Source of the DNA: Ignavibacteria bacterium RIFCSPLOWO2_12_FULL_56_21
GTDB lineage: Bacteria; Bacteroidota; Ignavibacteria; UBA10030
Length of the DNA stretch: 64,000 bases
Direction: 5' to 3'
Assembly: GCA_001802945.1 (NCBI GenBank)
Contig: MHAK01000112.1
Span: 1-64,000, forward strand
The notes beneath the pieces are model-generated. The model ran no database searches. It was not told where the DNA came from and saw only the letters and a program-made list of their open reading frames with translations. A program made the translations under genes and the position numbers. This document shows, in pieces, positions 26,648 to 35,061 of the stretch (position 1 is the first letter of the stretch; every line of letters starts with the position of its first letter).

Positions 26648-27193
26648 CTAAGGCAGAAGCACGGCCGATGCTACGACCGTCGTCCACAGTCCGGTCCGGT
26701 CTCCCTCGGCAGACTGTGTGATGTTGAACGTGCGGACGATCTTTCCCGAGAGCTTGAACATCTTTTCCCGCTCGTCCCAGGCAATGTTCGGGTCAAAGGG
26801 AATGCCGAGTGTCGTCGCGAGCATGGTCGCTGCAAGGTCCTCGGAATATTCGCCCGCCCGCTCGTCGGTTTCGCCGAACGGATGATGTTCGGAGAGATAG
26901 CCATACTGGCTGTCGTCCGCCGGCGTAGCGACGCCGATCGACGCGGCGATCAGGCGGTTGGGCTCGTTGGTCGCATTGCGCGCCATGACGCAGAACGTGA
27001 TCGCTCCGGGGAGCAGGAGCTTCAAGCCTTCGTCCTTTGAGATGCGTTTGCACCCCGGCGGATAGATGCTCGAGACCGTGACGATATTGCACTTTTCGAT
27101 CCCTGCATCTCTCAACGCCAGCTCAAACGATTGCAGGTAATCCTTATGGCGTCCGACGCCTTTCGTGAAGAACATTTTTGCGGGTACGAACAC
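26648..27193 (-). CDS. pdaD: pyruvoyl-dependent arginine decarboxylase
   Basis: Converts arginine to agmatine, the first step of polyamine synthesis. 181 residues, family length about 165-195. The self-cleavage site is VSSIYPPGC, where Ser42 would become the pyruvoyl group and residues 1-41 the beta chain, as in the Methanocaldococcus enzyme. Other family blocks: [18 protein letters not shown] and [14 protein letters not shown] start at 27193 with GGAG about 10 nt upstream; an internal ATG at codon 7 is less likely. It lies 27 nt after tyrS and 4 nt before the ASPIC/UnbV gene on the same strand. No agmatinase or deiminase is nearby. Confidence 0.93.
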   Translation of the reverse strand: MFVPAKMFFTKGVGRHKDYLQSFELALRDAGIEKCNIVTVSSIYPPGCKRISKDEGLKLLLPGAITFCVMARNATNEPNRLIAASIGVATPADDSQYGYLSEHHPFGETDERAGEYSEDLAATMLATTLGIPFDPNIAWDEREKMFKLSGKIVRTFNITQSAEGDRTGLWTTVVASAVLLP

Positions 27194-27220
27194 TGGAAAT
27201 ACTCCGGGAAGAAGTGATGG

Positions 27221-28447
27221 TCAGTGGGAATGCTGGACTTTGATTCTGAGGAAGCGGCGCTTCCCTACTTTGAGAATGAACTCTGGTTTCTCCGGCAGCA
27301 TGGCGCGATGGTCCGTCACCTTTTCTCCATCGATCGTCACTCCGCCCTGCTCGATGAGCCGGCGGGCTTCGCCGTTCGAGGCGACGAGCTTTGCACGCGT
27401 CAGGAGCGTCAAAATGTCCACAGAACCGGCGTTGTCGCGGACCTCGAACTCTTCGACCTCGTCCGGGAGGGCTTTCTGCACGAAGATGCGGTCGAACTCT
27501 TCCTCCGACTTGGATGCATCGTCGGGAGAATGATACAACGCAACGAGCGACCGCGCAAGCCGGCGCTTGAGGTCGCGCGGATTCGACTTCTTCTGGTCGA
27601 GTTCCTGCTTGATCGACTTCAGGTCTTTGGTGGTGACATCCGTCGTCAATTCAAAGTACGCATAAATCAATTCGTCCGGTATGCGCAGCGTTTTGCCGTA
27701 GATCTCTCGTGCCGGTTCGCTGATCCCGATGTAGTTGTCGAGCGACTTGCTCATTTTCTCCACCCCATCCGTGCCGGGGAGGATGGGCATCATCAACGTC
27801 ACCTGCGGCTCGAGACCGAACTCGCGCTGAATGTCCCGCCCGACCAGGAGATTGAACTTCTGGTCGGTCCCGCCGAGCTCCACATCCGCCTTGATCGCCA
27901 CGGAATCCATGGCTTGGGCAAGCGGATACAGCAATTCATGGACGCTGATGGGCTCGCCGGCCTTGAACCGCTGCGAGAAATCGTCCCGTTCCATCATCCT
28001 GGCGACGGTGTATTTGCTGGCCAGCTTGATGACGTCGGCGAAGTTCATTTTCCCCAGCCATTCCGAATTATAATACATGCTGATGCGCTGGGCCGAGAGG
28101 ATCTTTGTCGCCTGTTCAAAGTACGTTTGGCCGTTCTGCCGAGTGTCATCCATGGAAAGTGCCGGGCGGGTCTTGCTCCTTCCGGAGGGGTCGCCGATCA
28201 TCCCCGTGAAATCCCCAATGATGAGAATCGCCTGGTGTCCGATGTCCTGAAATTGGCGGAGTTTTCGGAGGACGACAGAATGGCCGAGATGCAGGTCGGG
28301 GCGGCTCGGATCGCAGCCGAGCTTAATGTTGAGGGACTTTTTCGTCTTGATGGACCTCTCGATCTTGCGGACGAGATCGTCTTCGGGGATGATCTCCGCA
28401 ACACCCCTCTTGATGAGGTCCATCTGTTCGTTCAGTCGTGGGAACAA
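27221..28447 (-). CDS. tyrS: tyrosyl-tRNA synthetase
   Basis: Charges tRNA-Tyr in the cytosol. 408 residues, class I fold of the TyrZ-like bacterial subgroup. Signature HLGHSVVLRKL (HIGH) near residue 53, GGTDQKFNLLVGRD in the tyrosine pocket, EKMSKSLDN (KMSKS) near residue 233, and a C-terminal S4 RNA-binding domain (LVASNGEARRLIEQGGVTIDG). TTG start at 28447 gives the usual short lead before EQMDLIKRGV; the next candidate is ATG eight codons in. Upstream lies a palindrome and then smpB, all on the minus strand. Confidence 0.97.
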   Translation of the reverse strand: MFPRLNEQMDLIKRGVAEIIPEDDLVRKIERSIKTKKSLNIKLGCDPSRPDLHLGHSVVLRKLRQFQDIGHQAILIIGDFTGMIGDPSGRSKTRPALSMDDTRQNGQTYFEQATKILSAQRISMYYNSEWLGKMNFADVIKLASKYTVARMMERDDFSQRFKAGEPISVHELLYPLAQAMDSVAIKADVELGGTDQKFNLLVGRDIQREFGLEPQVTLMMPILPGTDGVEKMSKSLDNYIGISEPAREIYGKTLRIPDELIYAYFELTTDVTTKDLKSIKQELDQKKSNPRDLKRRLARSLVALYHSPDDASKSEEEFDRIFVQKALPDEVEEFEVRDNAGSVDILTLLTRAKLVASNGEARRLIEQGGVTIDGEKVTDHRAMLPEKPEFILKVGKRRFLRIKVQHSH

Positions 28448-28520
28448 TGCGGTTTCGATAGTGAGAGCAATGATATCCAGTCACAAGTCATAGAAGCCCG
28501 GCTCTGTAATATAGGATTCA

Positions 28521-28586
28521 CCCACGAATCTTCGCGAATCCACGCGAACATAGACAGACAAATTATCATTCGTGTAGATTCATGTG
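28521..28586. repeat. small palindrome between smpB and tyrS
   Basis: Arms at 28521-28539 and 28568-28586 pair at about 15 of 19 positions. The left arm and its extension to 28549 are built of CGCGAAT/CACGAAT units, the same unit that forms the arms of the palindrome at 33582-33691. Confidence 0.6.
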
Positions 28587-28605
28587 TACTCTTTACGTCG
28601 GAAAC

Positions 28606-29067
28606 TTATGCCTTCCGTCGTCGTGCCCGGTCCAGGTCCCGCTTCGTCTCTCGCTCCCTGATCGATTCGCGCTTGTCGTACGTCTTCTTGCCACGGGCAA
28701 GAGCCAGCTCAAGCTTGGCGAACGCTCCACTGAAATATACGGACAACGGAATGAGCGTAAGGCCTTTTTCTGCGACGCGGCCGATGAGTTTCCGGACCTG
28801 TTTTTTCTGGAGGAGTAGCTTTCGGGTGCGGAGGGGGTCGTGGTTGGCAATACTGCCGTGCTCGTACGGATTGATGTGCATGCCGAGGAGCCACACCTCG
28901 CCGTTCTTCACCATGGCGTACGCGTCCAGAAGGCTTGCGTTCCCTTGCCGGAGCGATTTCACTTCCGTTCCGGTGAGCACCAGTCCAGCTTCGACCGTCT
29001 CCAGTATTGCGTACTCATGCCGCGCCTTGCGGTTGGAAACGACGACGCGTTGCTCTTTCTCGGTCAT
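28606..29067 (-). CDS. smpB: SsrA-binding protein SmpB
   Basis: Binds tmRNA and delivers it to stalled ribosomes for trans-translation. 153 residues, typical length. Family blocks: VVVSNRKARHEYAILET near the start, GLVLTGTEVKSLRQGNASLLDAY, and the C-terminal basic tail (LARGKKTYDKRESIRERETKRD) that becomes helical in the decoding centre. ATG at 29067. Upstream (minus strand) a TTGATT-17-TAAGTT pair may serve as promoter. No ssrA gene is visible in the window. Confidence 0.97.
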   Translation of the reverse strand: MTEKEQRVVVSNRKARHEYAILETVEAGLVLTGTEVKSLRQGNASLLDAYAMVKNGEVWLLGMHINPYEHGSIANHDPLRTRKLLLQKKQVRKLIGRVAEKGLTLIPLSVYFSGAFAKLELALARGKKTYDKRESIRERETKRDLDRARRRKA

Positions 29068-29151
29068 CCCGCTGAAAATTTTGCGTAAAACTTAATCGAA
29101 AAGAGAACAACAATCAAGAAAATGCCCGTTCGAAGCGCATCGGCGGTTTTG

Positions 29152-29180
29152 TTGTATTTGGAAGCACTTCTGGGTATATT
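29152..29180 (+). promoter_or_regulatory. possible promoter of the lpdA cluster
   Basis: TTGTAT (29152-29157), a 17-nt spacer and TATATT (29175-29180). The -10 box is good and the -35 box weak. It sits about 105 nt before lpdA in the divergent smpB/lpdA gap. Confidence 0.35.
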
Positions 29181-29200
29181 CGCAGGGCAATCATGTAGAA

Positions 29201-29240
29201 CCTATCTCAAAAAAGGAGATTGCCGCAAAAAGGCGCACAA
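29201..29240 (+). repeat. copy of the 'CATCTCAAAAA...GCCACAAAA' intergenic repeat
   Basis: The stretch CTATCTCAAAAAAGG...TTGCCGCAAAAAGGCGCAC resembles both ends of the composite repeat at 40278-40473 and the copy at 44818-44849. Confidence 0.45.
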
Positions 29241-29285
29241 CACGCAGCAGCGGGTCGGCGTTCGAGGACAGCAAAAAGGAATTCC

Positions 29286-30680
29286 ATGGCGGAGAAACAA
29301 TTCGACCTCACGGTTATCGGCTCGGGTCCAGGCGGATACATCGCCGCGATTCGCGCTGCCCAACACGGTCTCAAAGTCGGTATCGTCGAACGCGACAAGC
29401 TCGGCGGTATTTGCCTGAATTGGGGCTGCATTCCGTCAAAAGCGCTGCTCAAAAGCGCCGAGGTCTACACAACGTTCAAGAAAGCGGGCGAATTCGGGTT
29501 TTCGTACAAGGACCTCACGTTCGATTTCTCCAAGATCATTCAACGAAGCCGCGGTGTCGCCGACCGGATCTCGAAGGGCGTTGAATATCTCATGAAGAAG
29601 AACAAGATCGAGGTGGTCCCCGGAACCGCCAAACTGACAGGGAAGAATGCCGTCGAAGTCTCGAAAGATGGGAAGGTCGTCGACACGATCAAAACGAAAC
29701 ACATGATCCTGGCAACCGGCGGTCGACCGAGAACGATTCCCGGCGTCACGATCGACCGAAAGAGGATCATCACCAGTACGGAAGCCATGAGCCTCGCCGA
29801 ACAGCCGAAGTCGCTCGCGGTCATCGGCGGCGGGGCAATAGGCGTCGAATTCGCCTACTTCTATAATGCGCTTGGCACAAAGGTCACGATCATCGAAATG
29901 ATGCCCAGTATCCTGCCGCTCGAGGACAAGGAGATCAGCAAGATCGTCGAATCCAGCCTGAAAAAGCAGGGCATCAACATTCTGACCGGGGCAAAGGTCG
30001 AGAGTGTCAAAATTGACAAGGGTGTCGTTATCGCGGTTTCAACCAAAGATGGCAACGTCGATGTTCAGGGAGAACTCGCGCTGATGGCCGTTGGCGTTCA
30101 AGGGAATGTCGAAAATCTCGGGCTCGAGTCGGTTGGTGTGAAAACGGACCGCGGGTTTGTCGTTGTCAATGAATTTATGAAGTCGAGCGTGGACGGAATC
30201 TACGCGATCGGCGATGTTTCGGGACCGCCGCTCCTTGCCCACGTCGCGTCGCATGAAGGAATCGTGGCCGCCGATCATATTGCCGGCAAAGCGAAGCATG
30301 GCATTGACAAGAACACTATTCCGGCCTGCACCTATTGTCAGCCGCAAGTGGCCAGCGTTGGCATGACCGAAGAGGCGGCGATCGCAAAAGGGTACAAAGT
30401 AAAGGTCGGACGCTTCCCGTTCCGTCCGCTTGGGAAAGCCATGGCGATCGGCGAAACAGAAGGGACCGTGAAGCTTGTGTTCGACGAGAAATACGGCGAA
30501 CTCCTCGGCGCTCATATCGTCGGGTCCGAAGCGACGGAAATGATCTCTGAGCTTGTTATGGCGAAGTCCCTGGAAACGACGTGGGAAGAGTTGTTTAATA
30601 CCATGCACGCGCATCCGACACTTTCCGAAGCGGTCATGGAGGCTGCAGGAGATTCGCACGGCGTAGCGCTCAATATGTAG
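29286..30680 (+). CDS. lpdA: dihydrolipoyl dehydrogenase (E3)
   Basis: FAD flavoenzyme that reoxidises the dihydrolipoyl arm of 2-oxoacid dehydrogenase and glycine cleavage complexes, passing electrons to NAD+. 464 residues from ATG 29286, with AAGGA 5 nt upstream; starting at 29220 would add a non-homologous stretch. FAD-binding VIGSGPGGYIAAIRAAQ, redox disulfide GGICLNWGCIPSKALL, NAD-binding VIGGGAIGVEFAYFY, and the C-terminal HAHPTLSEAVMEAA with the catalytic His. It leads a run with lipB, E1, E2 and lipA; gcvH at 50542 encodes another possible partner. Confidence 0.97.
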   Translation: MAEKQFDLTVIGSGPGGYIAAIRAAQHGLKVGIVERDKLGGICLNWGCIPSKALLKSAEVYTTFKKAGEFGFSYKDLTFDFSKIIQRSRGVADRISKGVEYLMKKNKIEVVPGTAKLTGKNAVEVSKDGKVVDTIKTKHMILATGGRPRTIPGVTIDRKRIITSTEAMSLAEQPKSLAVIGGGAIGVEFAYFYNALGTKVTIIEMMPSILPLEDKEISKIVESSLKKQGINILTGAKVESVKIDKGVVIAVSTKDGNVDVQGELALMAVGVQGNVENLGLESVGVKTDRGFVVVNEFMKSSVDGIYAIGDVSGPPLLAHVASHEGIVAADHIAGKAKHGIDKNTIPACTYCQPQVASVGMTEEAAIAKGYKVKVGRFPFRPLGKAMAIGETEGTVKLVFDEKYGELLGAHIVGSEATEMISELVMAKSLETTWEELFNTMHAHPTLSEAVMEAAGDSHGVALNM

Positions 30681-30765
30681 GACGTTGGTTGGAATGATGG
30701 AATGATGGAATTGAATTCTCAGACCCGATCTCGCACACCCCAGTTCAACACTGTACCTTAGGCTC

Positions 30766-31494
30766 TTGCGGAACTCTCATCCCACAATTGCCGTCACCGA
30801 GCTTGGCAGAACCGACTACCGAACATGCTGGGATCTGCAGAAGAGATTGTGGGAATGCCGGCATTATGGTCTTATCGGAGATCTCCTCCTGCTTACAGAG
30901 CACGATCACGTGTACACGATCGGGAAGGGGGGAGATGAAAACCATGTTCTTGCGAGCAATCAAGAACTGGCCGAGCTTGGAGCAGAGGTTGTTCGGATCG
31001 ATCGGGGAGGGGACGTCACATATCACGGACCCGGACAGATCGTCGGTTATCCCATCCTCGACCTGACGGCATACGGCAGTGACATCCATCGATATCTCCG
31101 TGCGCTTGAGGAAGTGATCATCCTGACTCTGGAAGACTTCGACATCGAGGCCTCCCGCGAGGAGGGAATGACCGGAGTGTGGGTGAACGGCGAGAAGATC
31201 GGAGCGATCGGAGTGAAAGTGAGCCGGTGGGTGACGATGCACGGGTTTGCGCTGAATGTTTCCACAGACCTTTCCCGATTCGACCGGATCATTCCCTGCG
31301 GTATCTTCCATAAAGGCGTGACGTCGATGGAACGGCTTCTCGGACGCCCGGTCGCAGCGGCGGACGTCACCCGCCGGCTTTCCGAGATCATGTGCGCAGT
31401 TTTCGGCGCCACTCCTGTGCACATCGCCCCCGAGACGATCAACGCGCGCATCGCCCATTTGGACCCCGGCTCGTTGCAGACGTCGGCCGCATGA
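30766..31494 (+). CDS. lipB: octanoyl-[acyl-carrier-protein]:protein octanoyltransferase
   Basis: Transfers octanoate from acyl carrier protein to the lipoyl domain lysine, the first step of lipoate synthesis. 242 residues. RIDRGGDVTYHGPGQIVGYP, the catalytic Lys in GAIGVKVSRWVTMHG and the nucleophilic Cys in IIPCGIFHKGVTS are present. The start TTG 30766 is uncertain, with only an AGG 3 nt upstream, and no in-frame ATG lies nearby. It is placed between lpdA and E1 with lipA four genes on, so the cluster encodes the dehydrogenase with its own cofactor maturation. Confidence 0.95.
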   Translation: MRNSHPTIAVTELGRTDYRTCWDLQKRLWECRHYGLIGDLLLLTEHDHVYTIGKGGDENHVLASNQELAELGAEVVRIDRGGDVTYHGPGQIVGYPILDLTAYGSDIHRYLRALEEVIILTLEDFDIEASREEGMTGVWVNGEKIGAIGVKVSRWVTMHGFALNVSTDLSRFDRIIPCGIFHKGVTSMERLLGRPVAAADVTRRLSEIMCAVFGATPVHIAPETINARIAHLDPGSLQTSAA

Positions 31495-31507
31495 ACATAG
31501 AACACAC

Positions 31508-33562
31508 ATGCCCAAAATAGCCGCCGCAGCGTCCAAACAGAGTTCAGCTCCCCTGCCGCATGGTCTGACGAACGAGAGCGTCCTTCAAGCTTACCGCACG
31601 ATGCTCTTGTCGCGCAGGATCGATGAAAAGCATCTTATACTTCTCAAGCAGGGGAAATCCTTTTTTCACATCGGCGGATCGGGCCACGAGGCGGCACAGG
31701 TTGCCGCCGCACTTGCGCTCAAGCCCGGCTACGATTGGCCCAACTGCTACTATCGTGATGTCGCTTTTGCCTTGCAGAACGGTGTCACGCCCGAAGACAT
31801 CTTCCTTGCGGCGCTCCATCGTGCGGATGACCCGAGCAGCGGGGCGCGTCAAATGCCCGCGCACTGGGGAAAGAAAAGCGCGCGCATGGTCACACAGTCG
31901 AGTCCCACCGGCACCCAATACCTGCAGTCGGTCGGCATGGCGCTCGCGGCGAAAAAAGAAGGGACGGATGAAGTTGTCTACGTCTCTTCGGGTGAAGGGG
32001 CAACGAGCGAAGGCGAGTTTTTTGAGGCCGTGAACTGGGCCGCGCGGGAATCGCTTCCCGTCATCTTTTTCGTTCAGGATAACAAATTTGCGATCTCCGT
32101 CCCCGTCAATCAGCAAACAGCCGGTGGGTCGGTCTTCGAAGTGACAAAAGGGTTTCAGGGCCTGCATCGCGAGAATGTGGACGGCACGGACTTCTTCGCC
32201 GTCCACGAGGTCATGCAGCGTGCGGTCACACGGGCCCGCAAAGGCGATGGTCCTTCTCTCATCGTCGCACACACGGTCAGGTTGTTGCCTCACTCGTCGT
32301 CGGATGACCATACGAAGTACAGGTCGAAGGAAGAGATCGACAGAGACAAAAAACTCGACCCTATTCCGAAACTGGCCGGTTGGCTGATTGAACAGGGGAT
32401 CCTGACCGACGAATCTGCGGGCGCCATGCTGGACGAGGTGAAACGGGCGGTCGATCGTGCTGCGGAGTGGGCGGAAACGCGGCCGGTGCCCGAGGCGTCG
32501 ACGGTGCTGGACCATGTTTACGGAAAGTCGCACGCAGATGCGCCGAAGGATTTCGTCGAACCTGAACATGCGGGTGGAAAGATCGTCTTTGTCGACGCCG
32601 TGAACCATGCGTTGGCCGAAGAAATGGATCGCAGCAAGAAGGTCGTTGTGTTCGGCGAGGATGTCGCCGGGGGCAAAGGGGGCGTGTTTACGGCGACGAA
32701 AGGACTTACGGCGAAGTTCGGCGAGGGCCGGTGCTTCAATTCTCCTCTTGCGGAAGCCAGCATTATCGGCGTTGCCATCGGCATGGCGCTGAAGGGCTGG
32801 AAGCCCGTTCCGGAGATACAGTTCGGCGACTACATCTGGCCCGCATTCATGCAGATCCGGGATGAACTCGCGATGTTGCGCTATCGCTCGAACGGCGCAT
32901 GGTCATGCCCCATGGTGATCCGTGTTCCGGTCGGCGGCTATATCCATGGCGGCCACTATCACAGCCAGTCAATCGACGGTTTCTTTGCTCACATTCCAGG
33001 ACTTCGGCTCGCATTCCCGTCGAATGCGGCGGATGCAAAGGGGCTTCTCAAATCCGCTATTCGGGGGGACGACCCGGTCGTCTTCATGGAGCACAAAGGC
33101 CTGTACCGACAAGGGTATGCCTCGTCGTCCGAGCCCTCGGCAGAGTATCTTCTGCCGTTTGGCGTTGCTGCGACGCGGCGTGAAGGTACGGACGTCACCG
33201 TGATCACGTGGGGTTTCCAGGTGCAGCAATCATTGGAAGCGGCCCGGACGCTGGAGCAAAAAGGGATCAGCGTGGAAGTGATCGATCTTCGCACTCTGAA
33301 TCCGCTGGATGAAGAAGCGATCTTTTCCTCGGTGCGAAAGACGAACAGAGTGCTCATTGCTCACGAGGATACTCTCACGGGAGGGTTCGGCGGCGAGATC
33401 GCTGCGCGTATCGCGCAACATTGCTTCGAACACCTCGACGCACCGGTGATGCGGGTAGCGGCAAAAGATTCGCCTGTACCGTACAGTCCGCCGCTTGAAG
33501 ACGCGATGCTGCCGAACAAGGGGGATATTGTGGCTGCGCTCGAACAACTTGCAGCGTATTAA
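31508..33562 (+). CDS. 2-oxoacid (branched-chain type) dehydrogenase E1, alpha-beta fusion
   Basis: Thiamine-diphosphate enzyme that decarboxylates a 2-oxoacid and acylates E2. 684 residues join both E1 chains. Alpha part about 1-340: FHIGGSGHEAAQVAAALAL, the ThDP motif GEGATSEGEFFEAVNWAA...DNKFAIS, and a phosphorylation-loop-like RLLPHSSSDDH. Beta part about 350-684: VNHALAEEMDRSKKVVVFGEDV, GGYIHGGHYHSQSIDGFF and EDTLTGGFGGEIAARI. Such fusions are common in Bacteroidota and relatives and are usually annotated as 2-oxoisovalerate or pyruvate dehydrogenase; the substrate cannot be fixed from sequence. Thirteen nt after lipB; E2 follows after a 173-nt palindromic gap. Confidence 0.93.
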   Translation: MPKIAAAASKQSSAPLPHGLTNESVLQAYRTMLLSRRIDEKHLILLKQGKSFFHIGGSGHEAAQVAAALALKPGYDWPNCYYRDVAFALQNGVTPEDIFLAALHRADDPSSGARQMPAHWGKKSARMVTQSSPTGTQYLQSVGMALAAKKEGTDEVVYVSSGEGATSEGEFFEAVNWAARESLPVIFFVQDNKFAISVPVNQQTAGGSVFEVTKGFQGLHRENVDGTDFFAVHEVMQRAVTRARKGDGPSLIVAHTVRLLPHSSSDDHTKYRSKEEIDRDKKLDPIPKLAGWLIEQGILTDESAGAMLDEVKRAVDRAAEWAETRPVPEASTVLDHVYGKSHADAPKDFVEPEHAGGKIVFVDAVNHALAEEMDRSKKVVVFGEDVAGGKGGVFTATKGLTAKFGEGRCFNSPLAEASIIGVAIGMALKGWKPVPEIQFGDYIWPAFMQIRDELAMLRYRSNGAWSCPMVIRVPVGGYIHGGHYHSQSIDGFFAHIPGLRLAFPSNAADAKGLLKSAIRGDDPVVFMEHKGLYRQGYASSSEPSAEYLLPFGVAATRREGTDVTVITWGFQVQQSLEAARTLEQKGISVEVIDLRTLNPLDEEAIFSSVRKTNRVLIAHEDTLTGGFGGEIAARIAQHCFEHLDAPVMRVAAKDSPVPYSPPLEDAMLPNKGDIVAALEQLAAY

Positions 33563-33581
33563 GGTCGACGTTAGAAGATTC

Positions 33582-33691
33582 AACCGCGAATCCACGCGAA
33601 TGAACGCGAATCAAGGAGTGAAGTTTGTTTTTGTCTTAGTCTCATTACACAAAAAATCCCTATTCGCGTGTATTCGCGTCCATTCGCGGTT
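33582..33691. repeat. palindrome with CGCGAAT-unit arms between E1 and E2 genes
   Basis: Arms 33582-33611 and 33662-33691 (30 nt each) are complementary at about 26 positions. Each arm is three degenerate copies of a 10-nt unit of the type NNCGCGAATN. The 50-nt loop has no ORF. It lies inside what otherwise looks like one operon. Confidence 0.85.
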
Positions 33692-33735
33692 TGTCTTTTA
33701 AACAGCGCTCTACGTACATACATAGGTATCCGCGC

Positions 33736-35061
33736 ATGCTGATCGAAGTGATCATGCCCAAGATGGGTGAGAGCATTCAGGAAGGGAAGATCCTCCGCTG
33801 GACGAAGAAGGTCGGCGAGAAGATCACGAAGGACGAAACCATCCTGGAGATTAGCACGGACAAGGTCGATTCCGAAATCCCGTCCCCCGTAGCCGGGACG
33901 CTTGCGAAGATCGTTGTGCAGGAGCAGGAGACTGTCCCTGTCGGGACGGTGATCGCCTTCGTCGAGACCGATGCCGCTGCAGCACCCAAATCGGGCGGAA
34001 GCGTTTCCATTCCTCCTTCTGTCATGGCACAGCCCGACGCGGCTCCTTCTGTCGGCCCGGCTCCCGTCGTCGAATCGGGTCCGTCGCGCACTGAAGTACC
34101 TGCAAGGGGTAACGGCCGCAGATTCTATTCCCCGCTCGTCCGAACGATCGCCAAGCAGGAAGGGTTGTCTCTGCAGGACCTTGAGCGGCTCTCCGGATCC
34201 GGAGCCGGAGGACGCGTTACGAAGCACGATGTCCTGGGGTATCTGCGGAATCGCGGATCGGGGGGCGGTGCCGGCGTCACTTCCGGCGCGCGTATCGATC
34301 ACGCGATCCAAAAGATGGATGTCGGAGAGCTTCAGAAGAAATATCCCGCGCCGCGGTACGAGGTCGTCCGCATGGACACCGTCCAGCAGAAAATGGCGGA
34401 ACACATGGTGCGGAGCGTTGCCACGTCCCCCCACGTGCAGGCCATCGACGAGATCGACGTTACAGGCATTGTGAACTACCGGAACGAACACGCCGCTACG
34501 TTTGAACAGAGCGAAGGATTCAAGCTCACATTCACGCCGTTCTTCTTCTACGCCGTCGTCAACGCATTGAAGGAATTTCCTGTTGTCAATGCCTCCGTCG
34601 AAGGTGACGTCATCATTCTCAAGAAGTTCATCAATCTCGGCATGGCGGTTGCCGCTCCCCAGGGACTGCTCGTGCCCGTCATCAAGAATGCCGAAGAAAA
34701 GAGCTTCCTCGGACTTGCGCGGGCGATCAATGATGTGGCGGTCCGCACGAGGAACCGGAAGCTTCAGCCGGATGAGATCCAGGGAGGCACGTTTACGATC
34801 ACGAACTACGGTGTGTTCGGAAATATTATCGGAATTCCGATCATCAATCAGCCGCAGGTGGCCATCCTCGGCACGGGGGCTATCAAGAAACGGCCGGTGG
34901 TCATCACGGATCAATGGGGCGGCGACCTCCTGGGCATTCGTTCAATGATGTACGCAACGCTTTCCTTCGACCACCGGGTCATCGATGGCGCTATCGGCGG
35001 TCAGTTCCTGGCGAAAGTGAAGTCGGGCATCGAAAACTTTGATTTTGGGAAGGTAAAGTAG
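33736..35061 (+). CDS. 2-oxoacid dehydrogenase E2, dihydrolipoamide acyltransferase
   Basis: 441-residue core protein that carries the lipoyl arm and transfers acyl groups to CoA. The lipoyl domain (about 1-80) has the modified Lys in LEISTDKVDSEIPSP. A Pro/Ala-rich linker follows, then a peripheral subunit-binding domain (about 130-170; YSPLVRTIAKQEG, GAGGRVTKHDVLGYL), then the catalytic domain (about 210-441) ending with the His/Asp motif LSFDHRVIDGAIGGQFL. ATG 33736 is chosen because it starts directly at MLIEVIMPKMGES. The stop TAG overlaps the GTG start of lipA, tying lipoylation to its target. Confidence 0.95.
   Translation: MLIEVIMPKMGESIQEGKILRWTKKVGEKITKDETILEISTDKVDSEIPSPVAGTLAKIVVQEQETVPVGTVIAFVETDAAAAPKSGGSVSIPPSVMAQPDAAPSVGPAPVVESGPSRTEVPARGNGRRFYSPLVRTIAKQEGLSLQDLERLSGSGAGGRVTKHDVLGYLRNRGSGGGAGVTSGARIDHAIQKMDVGELQKKYPAPRYEVVRMDTVQQKMAEHMVRSVATSPHVQAIDEIDVTGIVNYRNEHAATFEQSEGFKLTFTPFFFYAVVNALKEFPVVNASVEGDVIILKKFINLGMAVAAPQGLLVPVIKNAEEKSFLGLARAINDVAVRTRNRKLQPDEIQGGTFTITNYGVFGNIIGIPIINQPQVAILGTGAIKKRPVVITDQWGGDLLGIRSMMYATLSFDHRVIDGAIGGQFLAKVKSGIENFDFGKVK

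Noticed and set aside
27224-29095. A 623-codon plus-strand open frame
   Set aside because: It runs antisense through tyrS and smpB, both of which carry complete family motifs; the antisense product resembles nothing.
33580-34914. A 444-codon minus-strand open frame
   Set aside because: It is antisense to the E2 acyltransferase gene and begins in a palindrome.
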